The position numbers and the translations under genes were made by a program. From the NCBI RefSeq assembly GCF_030272615.1, contig NC_081412.1:103464796-103528795 (forward strand): 64,000 nucleotides of DNA, written 5' to 3'. The stretch's first letter is position 1, and each line of letters starts with the position of its first letter. Positions 33,059-45,726 of this stretch are shown in pieces. Origin of the DNA: Cryptomeria japonica. Its lineage: Eukaryota; Streptophyta; Pinopsida; Cupressales; Cupressaceae. The notes below the pieces were generated by a model. It did not search any database. It had not been told where the DNA came from and saw only the letters and a list, made by a program, of their open reading frames with translations.

Positions 33059-33627
33059 CCGATCATATTAGCTTGAACCCATGCACCTCATATTAGCCTC
33101 AAACCTATTCCCCTACTGGTAGCTGGTGGGGATAAAATATCATTCATTGTACATATCAATGACTGGATAATTATTATTATTTTTTATAATAATTATCATC
33201 ATCAAAATTATGATGAATACCAAGCTTTTGATCGATGATGTAATCGGTGGACATATAGCGTTCTCGTCGGTGAAATGTTTTGGAGTCATCGCACTTCTGA
33301 CAAGGATGTTGTACGTGTGACTACATTTTGTAATTGGACAGTCATCGATATCTCTGAATGGATCGACGACACAAGCGTCGAACAAACAACATCACCGCCA
33401 GTGTGAAGTTCCAAATCGTTGTCCGCTTTGCAACGTAATCTACTGATTCCGATGATTTCTTTGACCGTCGGCAGAGTCCATTGGATTGTCATATTTTCGA
33501 CGGGCATGGCATCATCGACCAATCCGACGTCGAGTTTTTTACGGCTGATTTTGTCAGCACTTTGACAAAAATTAGTCACAAATCCAACAAACGGCCATCA
33601 AAAATCAGCTCCGAATGTACTAGTGTT
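33059..33627. other. No recognised gene; CpG-richer stretch
   Basis: 33200-33600 is richer in CG and ATCGA words than its surroundings. The minus ORFs 33579-33286 and 33385-33140 have no motif. Confidence 0.4.
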
Positions 33628-33732
33628 TGGTCGGTCCCTCCACTAGACCTTACCCACCTTGTCGTTGAGTCACGATGGGTAACTAATGAGCAGTTTCCCA
33701 TTGCAGATCAATGACCATCGTTAGATCTTTTG
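33628..33732 (+). repeat. Dispersed copy of the 16-18 kb tandem repeat
   Basis: CACTAGACCTTACCCACC..., GATGGGTAACTAATGAGCAG and TTCCCATTGCAGATCAATGACC match 17012-17110 block for block at roughly 80% by eye. Confidence 0.8.
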
Positions 33733-34099
33733 CCTATTCATCAGATCTGCCCAACTTGCTCGGCCTTTGGCCCCCATCTTCACTAGTATGGTTTCCTTGG
33801 GTTGCGTGTGCATAGGGTACTCTAGTAATGATGATGTGCCACTCCTTATGCGATTGAAGGAAAAATTACTTTTGCATGTTTGCATTAAGGTGGCGGTAAT
33901 TATTACTTAGATCATCGAGATCGCTCCTTTAGCATCCTAACCCTCTGGTACCTGTCATCTCCCTGTATTTTGCATTCCTCTTCGACAAGATGAGATGTAT
34001 CTCATGAAGCATTAATTCTCCTGGTCTATTTAGTTTGTATGATCGAAGTCCTAGCTCATCAATCTTGTAGCTCATATGGATACCTCATTGACTTCTAGG

Positions 34100-35716
34100 G
34101 CTCAAATGATAGGTAGCCTTTGTAGGGGAAATCAAAGAAGAGAGATTGAGGGGCATTCTGGTTCATCTAAATCCCCCGGTTATTGGAGCTGTTATAAAAA
34201 CCTTGGCAAGGGATTATATTTTAAATGAGGACTGGACTAGAGCTAATCGAGGCTTCACAACAATGTTCTTAGCAATAGTCATGCATCTTGAGAAAGACAT
34301 AAATGTAGTGTTGAAACTCTATAAAAAGGTCTTCAAGAAGGAAATATTGGGTGAGTTAGAGAGGGTGGCAGGCAACATTGATGAAGAACTCACAGTTCCA
34401 AAGCCTTAGGATTACGATATCCTTATCAGGATGAATAATCTGGTGCCATGATTCCCCATTCTGGCTATAGAGGATCCTCAGGCTTTTGAAGCCTATATCC
34501 CAATTAGGAGCAAGAATTTCTCCTTTCTTTTATGGCTCTTGTAGGTTAAAAAGCCTCTGCGTGATAAATGGTTTATTAAATATCTCGAAGTTGAGAACAT
34601 TACAGTTATCTCGGGTGAGGTGCCAATTCCTCCCTCTCCTGCCTCCCCCCTTCAGTAAAGCCAGATAGCTTGGGAACCATGGACCCTCATGGGTGGGGAA
34701 GGAAAGGATGAGGCTTCAACTGCAGGAGGGCCCTTTTCACAATTATGGTTCCTTGTCTTTCTGAATGTCGGATTGGTAGCTAGGTGTTTGTCTCGGGTTT
34801 TCTATCCAACTTTTGTCTTATTTTAGACTTATATTAAAGACTTATGGATTCTTAGTTAATATATGGCATATTTTTTGTGTTTTAAAACTGGTGGATTGTT
34901 TAGAATCTATTGTCTGATCAAGTCTTCTTCTAAGGATCTCTTTTGATTTTCATATCCACCAGCATCTCTATAAGGAGTTAGGTGATTTTAAGATCCTCCT
35001 GGCGACAGATTGTGATAAAGATGTAGGTAGTACTTTGGATTTGATGTTAGTTCTTTTAATTCTATAAGCTAATGTCCTTTAGCAGTTGTTCAGGTATTAG
35101 TGTGGCCTCATGGGTGGGGGTTTATTTATTGGCTAACATTTTTTGTAATAATTTGTTGTATGGTAGGGTTGAAGATTTCTTATAGGTATTGTCATGACAA
35201 GATTAAGGGCTTGATACCCTAGAAGGAAGTTGACATTAATAATCATATGTGTAGTTATGTTTCAAGTTGTCAAATTTTTAAAACATAAGTATTTAAACAT
35301 TCTAACGATGATCTTCATTGAAAGGCGTGATAAGGTTCTTATGTAGAATAGTGGACTGGTCTGTTCCAAATCTGGCAAGACAAGAACTCAGGTTAGAGCT
35401 ATGTTTGGATCATGATCGAGGACATCATTATCATGAAAGGGTCGAATCACAACGCATAGGAAATTTTGGATGATCTTTAAGTATTCTTTCATATAGATTA
35501 ACCTGGATGTGAATTATCTAGGGATTCATGTATCATGTTCTTTATTATTAGCTTTCTGTTGCATTAGTTTTCTGATCCATTAATGGATCTAGGCTAGACC
35601 GGAGGTTTTCTTCCCTTCGTTCTTTCCTACTGGTGCCCACACTAAATGGAGGTGTAATTATCTTTTTTAATTAATAAAATTTCTCTAGCTTCGGCCTTTT
35701 ACCGAAAAAAAATAAA
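34100..35716 (+). mobile_element. LINE-like 3' fragment and tail (tail 2)
   Basis: The right end has CCGGAGGTTTTCTT then GTTCTTTC (35600-35630), a TTAATTAATAAAATTTCTC stretch and a CTTCGGCCTTTTACCG block followed by an A-run (35704-35712). That arrangement is typical of plant LINE 3' ends. An open piece at 34146-34409 (LVHLNPPVIGAVIKTLARDY..., 87 aa, extendable upstream) continues with stops to about 34660; I do not recognise it. The 5' boundary is a guess. Confidence 0.5.
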
Positions 35717-37425
35717 ATTATATTTTATAATTTAAGTCAAATTGAAATATGTATTTTTTATTTTTCAAAGGAAATTAAAAAATATTTGTATGAATATATC
35801 TAAGTTAATTTAGACCTATTAATTTATAATTGTATGTTAGTGTATTCTTATGAGTATATATATTATTATATATATAAAGTAAGTCGAGAGATATCGAGAT
35901 CAATAATGACCGAGTCCCCTTGGGCAATTTCGTTAAGCTCCCTTAATGTTTTAGGATCTCTACTTGAGGTCCAAGTCCTAGCTTTATTACTTCTTACACT
36001 CCCAATTGACAACTATATAGAAGAAACATTAAACGTCATTCGAAAGTTGGGTTGTAGCCCTCAAGAGAAGTATACAGAATAATACAACTAGAACAAAAAT
36101 ATAGATTAGAATTATCATTAGAGTTAATGTTGATAATAATATAATATAAAAATAAAATAATAAAATTAAAAGAATAATACAATAATAGATAGAATATAGT
36201 ATTATGTTAATAAATAGAGCAATGAAATAACAATGTAATAATAATTAGAATTTAATAATATATTACTTACAATATAATAATACACTAATACAAAGAAAAG
36301 TTCATGATTATAAGTAAATAGAAAGAAAGAGAGATATTCAAATAAATGCAAAGGAAGAAACTTATCGAAATATATGAGAACAAAAAAAACTAAAGATATA
36401 AATTTTTTTACATGATAAGATTAAATTACATAATTTAAAAATATGTTAAATTTAAATCTAGATTATATAAGTTTAGATAGAAAATAATTAAATATCAAGA
36501 ATTTACTCAATTTTGAGAGAGGGACAATATTTGTACACATTTGTTTGAGGATACACATGTAAATGTTTGTTTACAAAAAACATATATGAAAAATTGTTAA
36601 GTCTAAATTTCCAAATACATGTCATGTATATCATTGCGATAACCATGCAAAATTTATTTTTTCCAATACTACATTTGTCTTTTGTATTATATCTATGTCT
36701 ATGTCAGGTACATATAATATAGACAATTGTAACAATATGTATGTGTTTATTTAGATGCATGCATATGCAAATTCACTTCTCTTACATTACTTTTTCAACT
36801 TATATTGAATTCATATTATGTACATTTTCTTTCCTACTTTTCTCCTACCATAATTAGTGATTTGGCCTAACTTTTTTAAAATACACACACAAAGTATATC
36901 TTCCTATAAATTTTATGAATTGTTGAAAATAAGCCACTGAGGTAGCAACTCAAATTAAATAAGAGCTACAAAAAAGAATACAAGAGGAAAGATCAACAAA
37001 TTTTATGACTTGTTGAAAACTGACATCACTTATCACAAAATATAAATTGTCAATTTTAGGACATCTTTAATTTTGACAAGGTCTTTGTAGTTTTGAACTT
37101 TGTGGGTTCTCCTTATCTTTATGAACAGATTCCAAGGTATATAGTCGACATATTATGATTTTCAAATATAAATTGAAAGAAGAATAAAGCACTATTCCAA
37201 CCTACAACATATTTTATTAGTTGGGGAAGGGGAATTTTCATTTTCTTTAGCTTTGGCCAATGCATTTGTTTGCAATGTGGTTACCACCTCTCTTGAGAAT
37301 AGAGGTCTAAAATCTTTTCCCAAAATTTTCTTTCTATTGCCTATTTTCCTTAATGTATTACCACATCCACAATAATATTTGTTTTATCTAAAATAGTATT
37401 ATGATTTTAAAAAAAAAATAAAAGT
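35717..37425. other. Very AT-rich spacer, no gene
   Basis: The 82-codon plus ORF at 35834-36082 starts in a TATA-rich run and has no family resemblance. Nothing else noted. Confidence 0.45.
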
Positions 37426-39060
37426 GGAAAATCCATTGAACTATATATTAATGATAAAGAGTTTGCATCGGGTTCAGACATGACATATCGGCAAGAAAGA
37501 ACCCGCAAGAAAACCTCCGGTTGTAGCCATATTTAGACTTAATAGACATATACAGTACCCTTTACAATATATATACTGATGAAACCCCCACCCTCCTATT
37601 TCTGATATTTTTTACAAAAGTCCCATAGGATAAATTCAAACTAGAATTACTCCAACTGAAGAAGAGATGAACATGAAGAACCAACAAGGTAGATGAATAA
37701 GAGAAAATTCTCTATCAGGACCATAGCTAACCATTTCGAACCAAAAAGAAGACATGTAGCCTTCATTCCTACAAAAATCCATACTACTAGCTACAAAAGA
37801 GAAAATATGTTAGTTGTCCAAAAACCAGGTACTAGAGCTCTCATCTAGTGGCTCATGAGAAGAGAACAGAGATGGAATCACCCGTAGAGGGAATGCCACA
37901 CAAGCAGGAGCAGAGCATAAAAATCCCAAAGAGATTAATGAATGTAAAGCCTGAAAAACAACCCATGCTTTATCCACATAATGGTCAGGAGCCAAGTACA
38001 ACAAAAAATCCATAGAGGCTCTAGTATTTTCCAAGGAATCACATATCAATCCCATACGTAACTCATGAAGCAAATGACCAGACCAACCATTAGCCAAAAT
38101 CTCATGGTGAGGAAGAAAACCCTCGTAATAAAAAGAACCCATATCAAACCGATAACTAGCCAATGCAGGAGAGACCAACTCCCAATTGCACATAGTCGGG
38201 AAGACAAATGTGGATACCAAGAGGTGAACCAAATCCATATCAAGTAGAACATCAAAAAAAATAGTAATAAAATGAGAGAGAAGCTCATCATAAGAAACTT
38301 GATGACCAACCTGTAACCATCGACATCCCAAAAGCCTGCGAAACTCAAAGTCCACCGCGGGAGTAAACAGATTGAAAACCTTGCCAAGTTTAACAGAATT
38401 CTCCTCAATTGCATCTTCTTCCCCCAATGATCAAGCTTCTAAAACCACTCTATAAACTCCAACAAGCAGAGAGGAAGGCATTTGCAGAATGAAGAGCACC
38501 AAAAACTAGAAATAAACAAGGAATTGATTTTTGAAAATGACAGAGAAAAGTATTTGAAAGAGAAATTGTCCTGAATTTCCCATAAAGATACTGAAAAAAT
38601 CCATTTGAAGCATGCTTGAATTAATTTGCACGAATCCAAAAGCCTTCCACTAAAACCCATAAGTGATTATCCCGCAAGTAAGGATACCATCAATCTAAAA
38701 ATAAATAATCCGTAAGCCAAATCTATCAGCCCGGACAAGCACAAGGCGGCTAGCACAATGATATTTGCATCAAAAAATAAAACCTTAGAAATGTGCTGAC
38801 GGCTTGAGGAGATGAAAGCATGCGAAAAAATAATGAAGGGCTAGAGATAAGGACTGCACCAAACCCACATGCCACAACCAAAACACATAATAAATGACGA
38901 TATTACTGACAAGACAAGGTCAAAAAAATATCGGAAAACTAAACTTAGAAAATCTCTCCCTGACTTGAATTCTAGAAAATCATAAGTCCAGAATAGGCAG
39001 GGAAAAATAACCTTCATAATTTGAAGAAACTACCAACAATTTATTACATCTCTACCAAAA
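37426..39060 (-). mobile_element. LINE-like 3' fragment and tail, minus strand (tail 3)
   Basis: On the minus strand the end (37540 to 37426) reads GGAGGTTTTCTTGCGGGTTC, TCTTTC, then CTGAACCCGATG, ATTAATATA, TTCAATGG and CCACTTTTAT. The same blocks, in the same order, form tail 1 at 1893-1995. Upstream (to about 39060) lies an unrecognised 205-codon ORF. The 5' limit is uncertain. Confidence 0.5.
37810..38427 (-). CDS. Unrecognised ORF (205 aa) inside LINE-like tail 3
   Basis: Begins MGEEDAIEENSVKLGKVFNL and ends STWFLDN. The middle is hydrophobic and aromatic (ELLSHFITIFFDVLLDM, then LVHLLVSTFVFPTM), followed by YRFDMGSFYYEGFLPHHE and DHYVDKAWVVFQALHSLI. No zinc, RT or RNase H motif. It lies about 380 bp upstream of the LINE-like 3' terminus, so it may be a LINE 3' ORF, captured host sequence, or chance. 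It is the longest open frame between 30 and 42 kb outside the copia elements. An upstream ATG-less ORF (38660-38439) is separate. I cannot assign a function; support is only length and fairly even amino-acid use. Confidence 0.3.
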   Translation of the reverse strand: MGEEDAIEENSVKLGKVFNLFTPAVDFEFRRLLGCRWLQVGHQVSYDELLSHFITIFFDVLLDMDLVHLLVSTFVFPTMCNWELVSPALASYRFDMGSFYYEGFLPHHEILANGWSGHLLHELRMGLICDSLENTRASMDFLLYLAPDHYVDKAWVVFQALHSLISLGFLCSAPACVAFPLRVIPSLFSSHEPLDESSSTWFLDN

Positions 39061-39114
39061 AAAATGTTGACATGGTTTGAATTTGTGTAATTTTATCTTA
39101 CATTTGTAATCATA

Positions 39115-39170
39115 TAAATTATTATCGGCGTTATCCATTGCACCTCACCTAGGTGCAAGTGCTAGTGTAC
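39115..39170. repeat. Short dispersed repeat with a TTGCACCT hairpin (copy 2)
   Basis: ATAAATTATTATCGGCG precedes TTGCACCT (39138-39145), a loop CACCT and AGGTGCAA (39151-39158). Same stem and layout as 2090-2155, different loop. Confidence 0.45.
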
Positions 39171-39319
39171 TTATATGTTAATGATAATAGATAAGTGAGG
39201 TTCAAGAATAGATCCACAACACTAATGGCATTCTTCTTTTCTATAACTACACTGCTAGGAATTGTAGTGGGAATTGTAGTTTCTTGTCTATTTTGTTTCA
39301 GAATGTGTATGCGATCATA

Positions 39320-39520
39320 TTTATTTATTTATTGAAAATGGATGGAATGGACTTACGTCGATATGGTGATAGGAATGGTCTCATTATCTATCCCACTTCA
39401 TAATGTACATTCATTCCTATTTATTAATTAATTAAAAATAAATGGAATGAAATTATGTCGATATAAGAATGGAATGGAATGTACATTAGACCATTTTTAT
39501 TAATTAATTGAAAATAAAAA
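39320..39520. repeat. Degenerate ~90-bp direct repeats
   Basis: TTTATTAATTAATTGAAAATAAA-like blocks at about 39325, 39420 and 39498, the first two followed by ATGGAATG...ATGTCGATAT and ATGTACATT. Possibly a decayed MITE. Confidence 0.4.
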
Positions 39521-39559
39521 ATCTGTTGTATTATAATTCTATATTGAGAGCTATATAAC

Positions 39560-40760
39560 TGTAGATGTCTAAAAATGGTCAACGCTTGTGGAGTCATACT
39601 TTAACATTTGCGCATTGCCTTATTTTAGGGTTTTTGTGTCGCATTAACATTTCTCCTATGATTCGCACTTGGTCTTTATCATTTGCGAGCATTGAGTCAT
39701 TCTTTTGCATTCATCATTTTTCTCACTTTCAAATTAGGTCTTGTCGATAGCAATCTTCAGTCATGATTTTGGTCGATCTTGTCAATCTTTTATCTCCTAG
39801 GGTCAATCTCGTCAATTTTGCGATCGATGTGTCATCGATCGTTGTCCTTTTCAATCATGTCAATTTGGATCAATTATTCATTGTTCCTTGTCAATTGGCA
39901 CATTTATCAATCAAATCATTTGTCAGCATTGGTCCTGTCGTTAATCAGAATCATGATCAAATCAATCCTACATCAAGACCTAATTGTCGTCCTTGCATTT
40001 CTAATTTATCTTCTAGGGTTTCATGATTTATTCATTTAACCTTGTTTGTCATTTCTCCCTCTAGGATTAATAAATTATTTATTTATCCTAAGTCTTCTCA
40101 TCGCAATTAAATGTTCATTTAATTGGCTAACTAATTCCTCCCTCTTTGTGAATCTATTAATAAATGAAAAATTGTTAATTAATTCACTTAGTTTCACCTA
40201 ATTTAATTTCTCCTAATTCCTAATTTCCTAATTTTCATCAATTTCAATTTCCTAATTTCTATTTCATCTAATTTTCAATTTCCTCCTATTTCTCTCCTAA
40301 TTTCATGGGAATGACATTTCAATTTGTCATAATTTTTCATAATTGACAATCAATCAATTTTGACATAGAAATTTGTCATAATCTTGTCATGAATTATCAA
40401 TCAATCAATTTTGCATAGAAAGTGCAAATTTGTCATAATTTGTCATAATTGACATTCTTGATTTGCAATTTCCATTTCAATCTCTTCATGCTAATTTGAT
40501 CTTTTCTCCAATTTGTCTATAAATTGGATGAATTTTCTTCAATCCCATCTAATCACCTGGTCGAATCAATCACGCTTAGAATATTCTTGCGCTACAATCT
40601 TGTCTACTTGCTTTCACATCATGCTCATGCACTAGTAGGTGAGATCCACAACAAAGCTATTTGAAGGAGAAAGAAGGACAATGGAGCCACATGAAGGAGA
40701 CATTCAAGTCTGCATTTGGTTTGCTTAAGTTTTTAATCTTGAATACCTTGTTTTCATATC
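39560..40760 (+). mobile_element. Possible LTR remnant
   Basis: CGATC/TGTCA-rich stretch (39730-39900), then AT-rich sequence, a TATA-like CTATAAATTGG at about 40518 and a downstream leader-like segment to about 40730. This resembles U3-R-U5 of a plant gypsy LTR, but I found no second copy, ends or target duplication. ORFs in it (39763-40026, 39779-40039) are not credible genes. At about 40310-40460, the word TTTGTCATAATT and a block AATCAATCAATTTTG are each repeated. Confidence 0.3.
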
Positions 40761-41500
40761 TCTATTGGATGTAATTAGGATTGATCATTGCATTTGAGTT
40801 TTCGTGATTGAGCTATGACTAATATTGATTTGCTTGTGATGATTTCCGATTTCCTAGCTACAATAACCATTATCAAGAATGATATTCCATAAAATTCCTT
40901 AACAATAGCTATGGTTAAAACAAACATTATTTTGAATTTTGAATTAATCATATATAATATAGATGTATAAAAACATAAATTATGATTTTATATATTTAAT
41001 GATTATGCGTGTAAATTTGTATAGGAAATGGTCACTGCCAAATTTCCTTGTTTCACATTTTCCTGTATGCATTGCATCTCCTATAAGTAAATATTTATAA
41101 TTATCTTTGTAATTATTGAACTTCATAATTGTGCAATGTGATCTAAAAAGAGTGTCTTTTCTTTTGAAGCTTTAACTATTTGGAAAGACACACAATCTCT
41201 TTTATACAAACTTAGTCTAATTAATTAGACTTACAATTAATTTAGATTTAATTAATAATTTAAACTAGATAAATTAAAATATATTTTTTTCTTTTCTTTT
41301 TCCTTTCTAATTTTTTTTTATATGAGTAAGTTTATATATTACCATTTCGAAATAGTATTACATATATTCTCAAAAAAAAGATGGGACAAAAAAGGTCACA
41401 TGCTTAAAGCCTATTTCAAGTCAATCAAGTGTTTTAATATTGGTCTATGGGAAGAAAATGTAAATTTGAATATGAGAAACAACTAGATGAAAACCTAAGC
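40761..41500. other. AT-rich spacer, no gene
   Basis: No feature recognised up to the Copia-B LTR. Confidence 0.45.
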
Positions 41501-41515
41501 TAATAATAAGGTGAA

Positions 41516-42091
41516 TGTATAGAAATAGATATAACTAGGATTAGAACAAGGTTGAATTTTTAGAAACATGTGTAAATACGAGTAAATAGAGATAAATGTG
41601 AATTAATAAATGTACAAAACTTAGTAAGACAATGCACCTTATTGTGAGATTTTGCCAAGATCAAGGGCACAATGAAAAGCATAAAAAGAGACAAAAGTAT
41701 GACAAGAACAAATTGTATTCTCATCAATATATAAATGATCAATTGGATTAACCAATACAATGAATATGAGCCTTCTTATATAGGCAAGGCCATATGGATA
41801 TACGAGCACACAATCATGACATGTGGCTCAATGAGAAACAAGGGTAGGTAAGAAATACTAGGGGTAGGTAGGAGAAATAATATAGTATTCCGCAAGAGGT
41901 GGATGACCCACTGAATGTGGAGTGTAATAGCAAAATAAGACCACAAAAGGTGGAATTTCTCCTACAAGCTATATCCCTATGTGCACACTTCCCTAAGTGT
42001 CTCATATCCAAACTATGAAGAGATGCATCATCCTATGTTAACTTCAGTAAAGTGTAATAATATCCATGATGCATATCTATTTACACCAACA
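41516..42091 (-). repeat. Copia-B 3' LTR (left edge approximate)
   Basis: On the minus strand it starts TGTTGGTGTAAATAG at 42091, next to the polypurine tract. A TATA-like CCTATATAAGAAGG lies near 41790-41775. The inner end is guessed at a TGTATAG (41516) because no partner LTR is visible. Confidence 0.6.
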
Positions 42092-42106
42092 CCCCCCCTT
42101 AAGTGC
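42092..42106 (-). other. Copia-B polypurine tract
   Basis: The minus strand reads CACTTAAGGGGGGG directly before the LTR TGTTGG. Confidence 0.8.
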
Positions 42107-42399
42107 AACTTAGGGGAATGAAGACTCAAGTCAATAATGCAAGATGGGTCCCGGCTACTAGGCCATGATAGGTACCCATGTACAATATGCAAATGCAATA
42201 TAAACTTCACAATGCAATTTCTCGCAAATGGAGAAAGGGAGAAAACCTAGTGGGAAAAAACTCCCCCCCAAAAGAGAGATGATTGTACACAACACTCTCA
42301 AAGAAGAAGGACAAAACCTCAAAGAGGAAAAAGTCCCCCAATAAGAAAGGAAGGAGAAGTTAGCTGGCCCCCTCTAATGAGACATCCCACACCCCCAAG

Positions 42400-43800
42400 A
42401 GAGCTCACAACTGATGGAAATTACTCTCCATGAAAGGTTTGGTAAAGATGTTGGCAACCTGCTCCATTGTAGGACAATACTGCAAATCAATGACCTGCTC
42501 CTGAATCAACTCTCGGATATAGTGCATATGGATCTCAATGTGTTTGGTTCACTAATGTTGGACCAGGTTCTTCGAGATTGCAATAGCACTCTGATTGTCG
42601 CAATGTAGAATTGTCGGTCGTGGAGTGGTGAACCCAAACTCTGTGAGAATCAGCTGAAGCCAAATGGTCTCAGTCATTGCATTAACAGCTCCTCGATACT
42701 CAGCCTCAGTCAGAGAGAGCAATAGCATGCTGCTTCGTGCTCTGCTAACAAATGGGGCCTGAACCAAGGTGAAAGTTGTAACCTAAAGAAGACTTATGAT
42801 CATCAAGATCACCAGCCCAATCAAAGTCTGTGTAACCAGCCAAGCGAAGTCTTTTGCCTGCTGCATAGTGAATCCCATAGTGATGTGTACCCTAGATGTA
42901 ATAAAGGATGCATTTGGTGGATTTCTAATGAAGCTCATGTGGTTCCTCCATGAAGTGGGAAACCATGCCCACCGCAAATGAAATGTCAGGGAGTGTGTTA
43001 GTCAAGTAAATGAGACTACCCACAAGCTGACGATACAATGTGGCATCAACTGGTGGAGAAGAACATCGAGCCTCAAGCTTGACTCCTGAAAGAAAGGGAG
43101 TCAAGGCAGGCTTACAATCAACCATATGAAAGCATGCAAGAAGATCCAGAGCATACTTGGGTTGTGAAAGAGTGATCCCAGAAGATGACTGTGAAATCTC
43201 TATACCAAGAAAATAGTGCAAAAGACCCAAGTCAGTCATAGAAAATCTATCATGCAAAGTAGATTTGACACTACTAATAATGGATGTGGTGCTCCCTGTA
43301 ATGATCAAATCATCAACATAGAGCACAAGTATCAAGTGTGAGTCATCCTGCCATAAAATGTAGAGATTCGGATCAGAATGACACCTGGTGAACCCTACTG
43401 AGAGAAGAAAGGAATCCATCTTGGTGTACCAAGCCTTGGGGGCCTTCTTAAGGCCATAGAGAGATTTCCTTAGTCTGCAAACCAAGGAAGAATCTTGGAT
43501 AAAACCCTATGGCTACTCCATATAAATCTCGTCATCAATATCCCCATGAATAAAAGCACTCTTCACATCCATCTAGTTTACAACACAACCATGAGCTGTG
43601 ACAATAGCAAGTGTCAAGCAAATGGAGTTCATCTTGGCTATAGGCATAAAGGTCTCAGTATAGTCAGCACCTGGAACCTGATAGAAACCTTTCAGATCAA
43701 GCCGAGCCTTATACTTATCGACACTACCATCTGCGAAAAACTTGGTCTGATAGATCCACTTACATCAAACCATCTTTCTCCCCTTAGGGAGGACTAACTC
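42400..43800 (-). pseudogene. Copia-B reverse transcriptase and RNase H (broken)
   Basis: The open piece 43485-42925 (186 aa) starts at LRKSLYGLKKAPKAWYTKMD and includes YVDDLIITGS (catalytic pair intact), SMTDLGLLHYFLGIEI, LSQPKYALDLL and LVGSLIYLTNTLPDISFAVG. N-terminal RT blocks (CKWIYQTKF, YKARLDLKGF, DVKSAFIHGD) lie at about 43800-43490 with stops. RNase H is split by stops and a frame change: YTDFDWAGDLDD near 42820, LTEAEYRGAVNAM and HCDNQSAIAISKN in 42767-42552. It would make element cDNA; not intact. Confidence 0.85.
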
Positions 43801-43998
43801 CCATGTGTTTTTCCTCATCAAGGAACTATACTCCTCCTCCATAGCATGGTCCCACTTAGGAACCCCTGATGCTTCCTGAAATGTCTGTGGATTGAAAGCG
43901 GTAGCAATGAATGCTTGTGGAAGATCCTAATGCTGTGATCGAGTCCTCTGTGTATCTAAAGGATCCCCAAAAAGAGAAACTGCTGACCCAAGTATTTG

Positions 43999-44913
43999 TC
44001 AAGCCCAATGAGGTCTAGGTGGAGGTGGAGAATGAGGCACCTCAACTTCAAGTGGACCATGCAGAGGTGTAACCCTGCGAGTCAGAGTTGAAGGAGTCTC
44101 ATCATCTAAATCACTAGCATCACTATCCACAATGGAGGAAGGTGGAAGATTTAGAGATGCTAAGCTAGGAGAGATTTCCTCAAAATGAACACTCCTCTCA
44201 ATTAACACCTCATGTTTCTCAAGATCCATCAATCTATATGCCTTAACACCCTCAGGATATCCAACAAATATGCAAGGCCTACTCTGAGGTTCCAATGCCT
44301 TGCATTTCTACAGAGGTATGCAAGCCCATGCTGGACACCCAAAGACTCTGAAATGTCTCACAATCGGTTTCCTACCACTCCAAGCCTCAAAAGGAGTAAC
44401 ACCTTGCAAACCTTTGTGAGGAACCCAATTCTGGATGTGTGTGGCACAACTGATAGCCTCTACCCAAAAGGCGGGATCCAGAGAACATGCATGTATCATA
44501 TAGCTAGCCATTTCTTTAAGAGTTCTATTCTCGCATTCTGCAACTCTATTTTGCTATGAAGTGTAAGCAATAGAATGTTGAAGATCAATCCCCTCAAATG
44601 TACAAAAATCCTCAAGTCTTTTGTTCACATATTCCCTTCCATTATCTGTGCGAAGAATCTTGACCACTTTACCAGATTTCTTCTCCACACGAGTACTGAA
44701 GTCCTTAAATCTGTCAAATACTTCACTCTTGTCAATAAGAAAGTAGACCCAAGAGAAGTGGGAGTAGTCATCAATGAAGGTGAGGACATAGTAGGCCTTA
44801 CTAAATGAAGGTGTTGGAAGTGGACCTACTACATCATTGTGAACAAGTTTAAGAACTTCCAAAGCTCTCCAAGCTTTCCCCTTATCAAACTTCTCCTTAG
44901 GATGCTTACCCAT
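43999..44913 (-). pseudogene. Copia-B integrase core and C-terminal region (broken)
   Basis: 44913-44554: MGKHPKEKFDKGKAW, then KLVHNDVVGPLPTPS (first position Asn-Asp), FIDDYSHFSWVYF and LRTDNGREYVNK (second Asp). A TAG replaces the first residue of the QQN block. 44511-44308: MASYMIHACSLDPAFWVEAI, HIQNWVPHK and the FGCPAWACIP block. 44295-43999: SRPCIFVGYPEGVKAYRL and an acidic, Pro-rich linker before reverse transcriptase. Stops separate the three pieces. Confidence 0.82.
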
Positions 44914-44949
44914 GGAACATCCTAAACATACACCCTCGAAAAAACTAAT

Positions 44950-45726
44950 TCAAGGTAGACCTGTGACCATGTCTTTAGTGTTGAGTTGCTGAAGATAGTG
45001 GTAGTTGAGGTGACCAAACCGCTCATGCCATAGCTTACTTTCTGAATTCGAATGAGTAAACAAGGCCCTAGAAGGAGAACTTGGCACAAAGTGGGAGAAT
45101 GAATAAAGCCTTGAGTTGTCATTGACTCGTCCCACTTCTACCAAGGCATCATCATCAAGTTCCTTTACTACAACTGAATCAGGTGTAAACTCAACCTTTT
45201 TCCCATTCCCATAGTGAGTGATTTGGTAGATAGAGAGAAGATTGGTACACAAGTTAGGAACATAGAGGACATTCTCAAATGTTCGATCATTCATGTCAAT
45301 TGAACCTTTCCCTTCAACCTCAACTTGTGTATAATCACCTATGTAAATGTGAGGTAACTTTGATGGCTCCAATGAAGAAAACTGCTATTTTGTAGAACCC
45401 ATGTGATAAGAGGCACCGGAGTCAAGTATCCACTGCTGTGAAGAACCTATTGCAACCACAAATGCTTTCCCTTTTCCCTTAGACTGTGAGGAAGAGGAAG
45501 GAGATGAATCCTTCTTTGTGTAGGTGGATGGCAAGTTGATGTTGTTTTTCTTAAGAAGATTTGTCAACTCATCAAATTTCTTGGTGTGGCATCGATGCTC
45601 GTCATGACCATAGTTCTTGCAATAAGCACAAGTTGGTTTATCCTTCTTAGATGGAGTCCCCTTCTTAGAAGAGGATGAAAAATCACCTTGTGATGGAGAG
45701 GAGGATTGTCCTTTTTCTTGTTGTGG
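44950..45726 (-). pseudogene. Copia-B zinc knuckle, protease and pre-integrase region (broken)
   Basis: Reading leftwards: CAYCKNYGHDEHRC near 45632-45590 (intact CCHC knuckle), a Ser-rich linker, WILDSGASYHM near 45432-45400 (intact protease triad), then after a stop at 45384 the 140-aa piece 45372-44950 with VLYVPNLCTNLLSI and LWHERFGHLNYHYLQQL, the pre-integrase zinc region. A TAG after GLP ends it. This is the best-preserved part of Copia-B. Confidence 0.82.

Noticed and set aside
35834-36082. 82-codon ORF after a TATA-rich run
   Set aside because: No known domain and embedded in AT-rich spacer; chance ORF is simpler.
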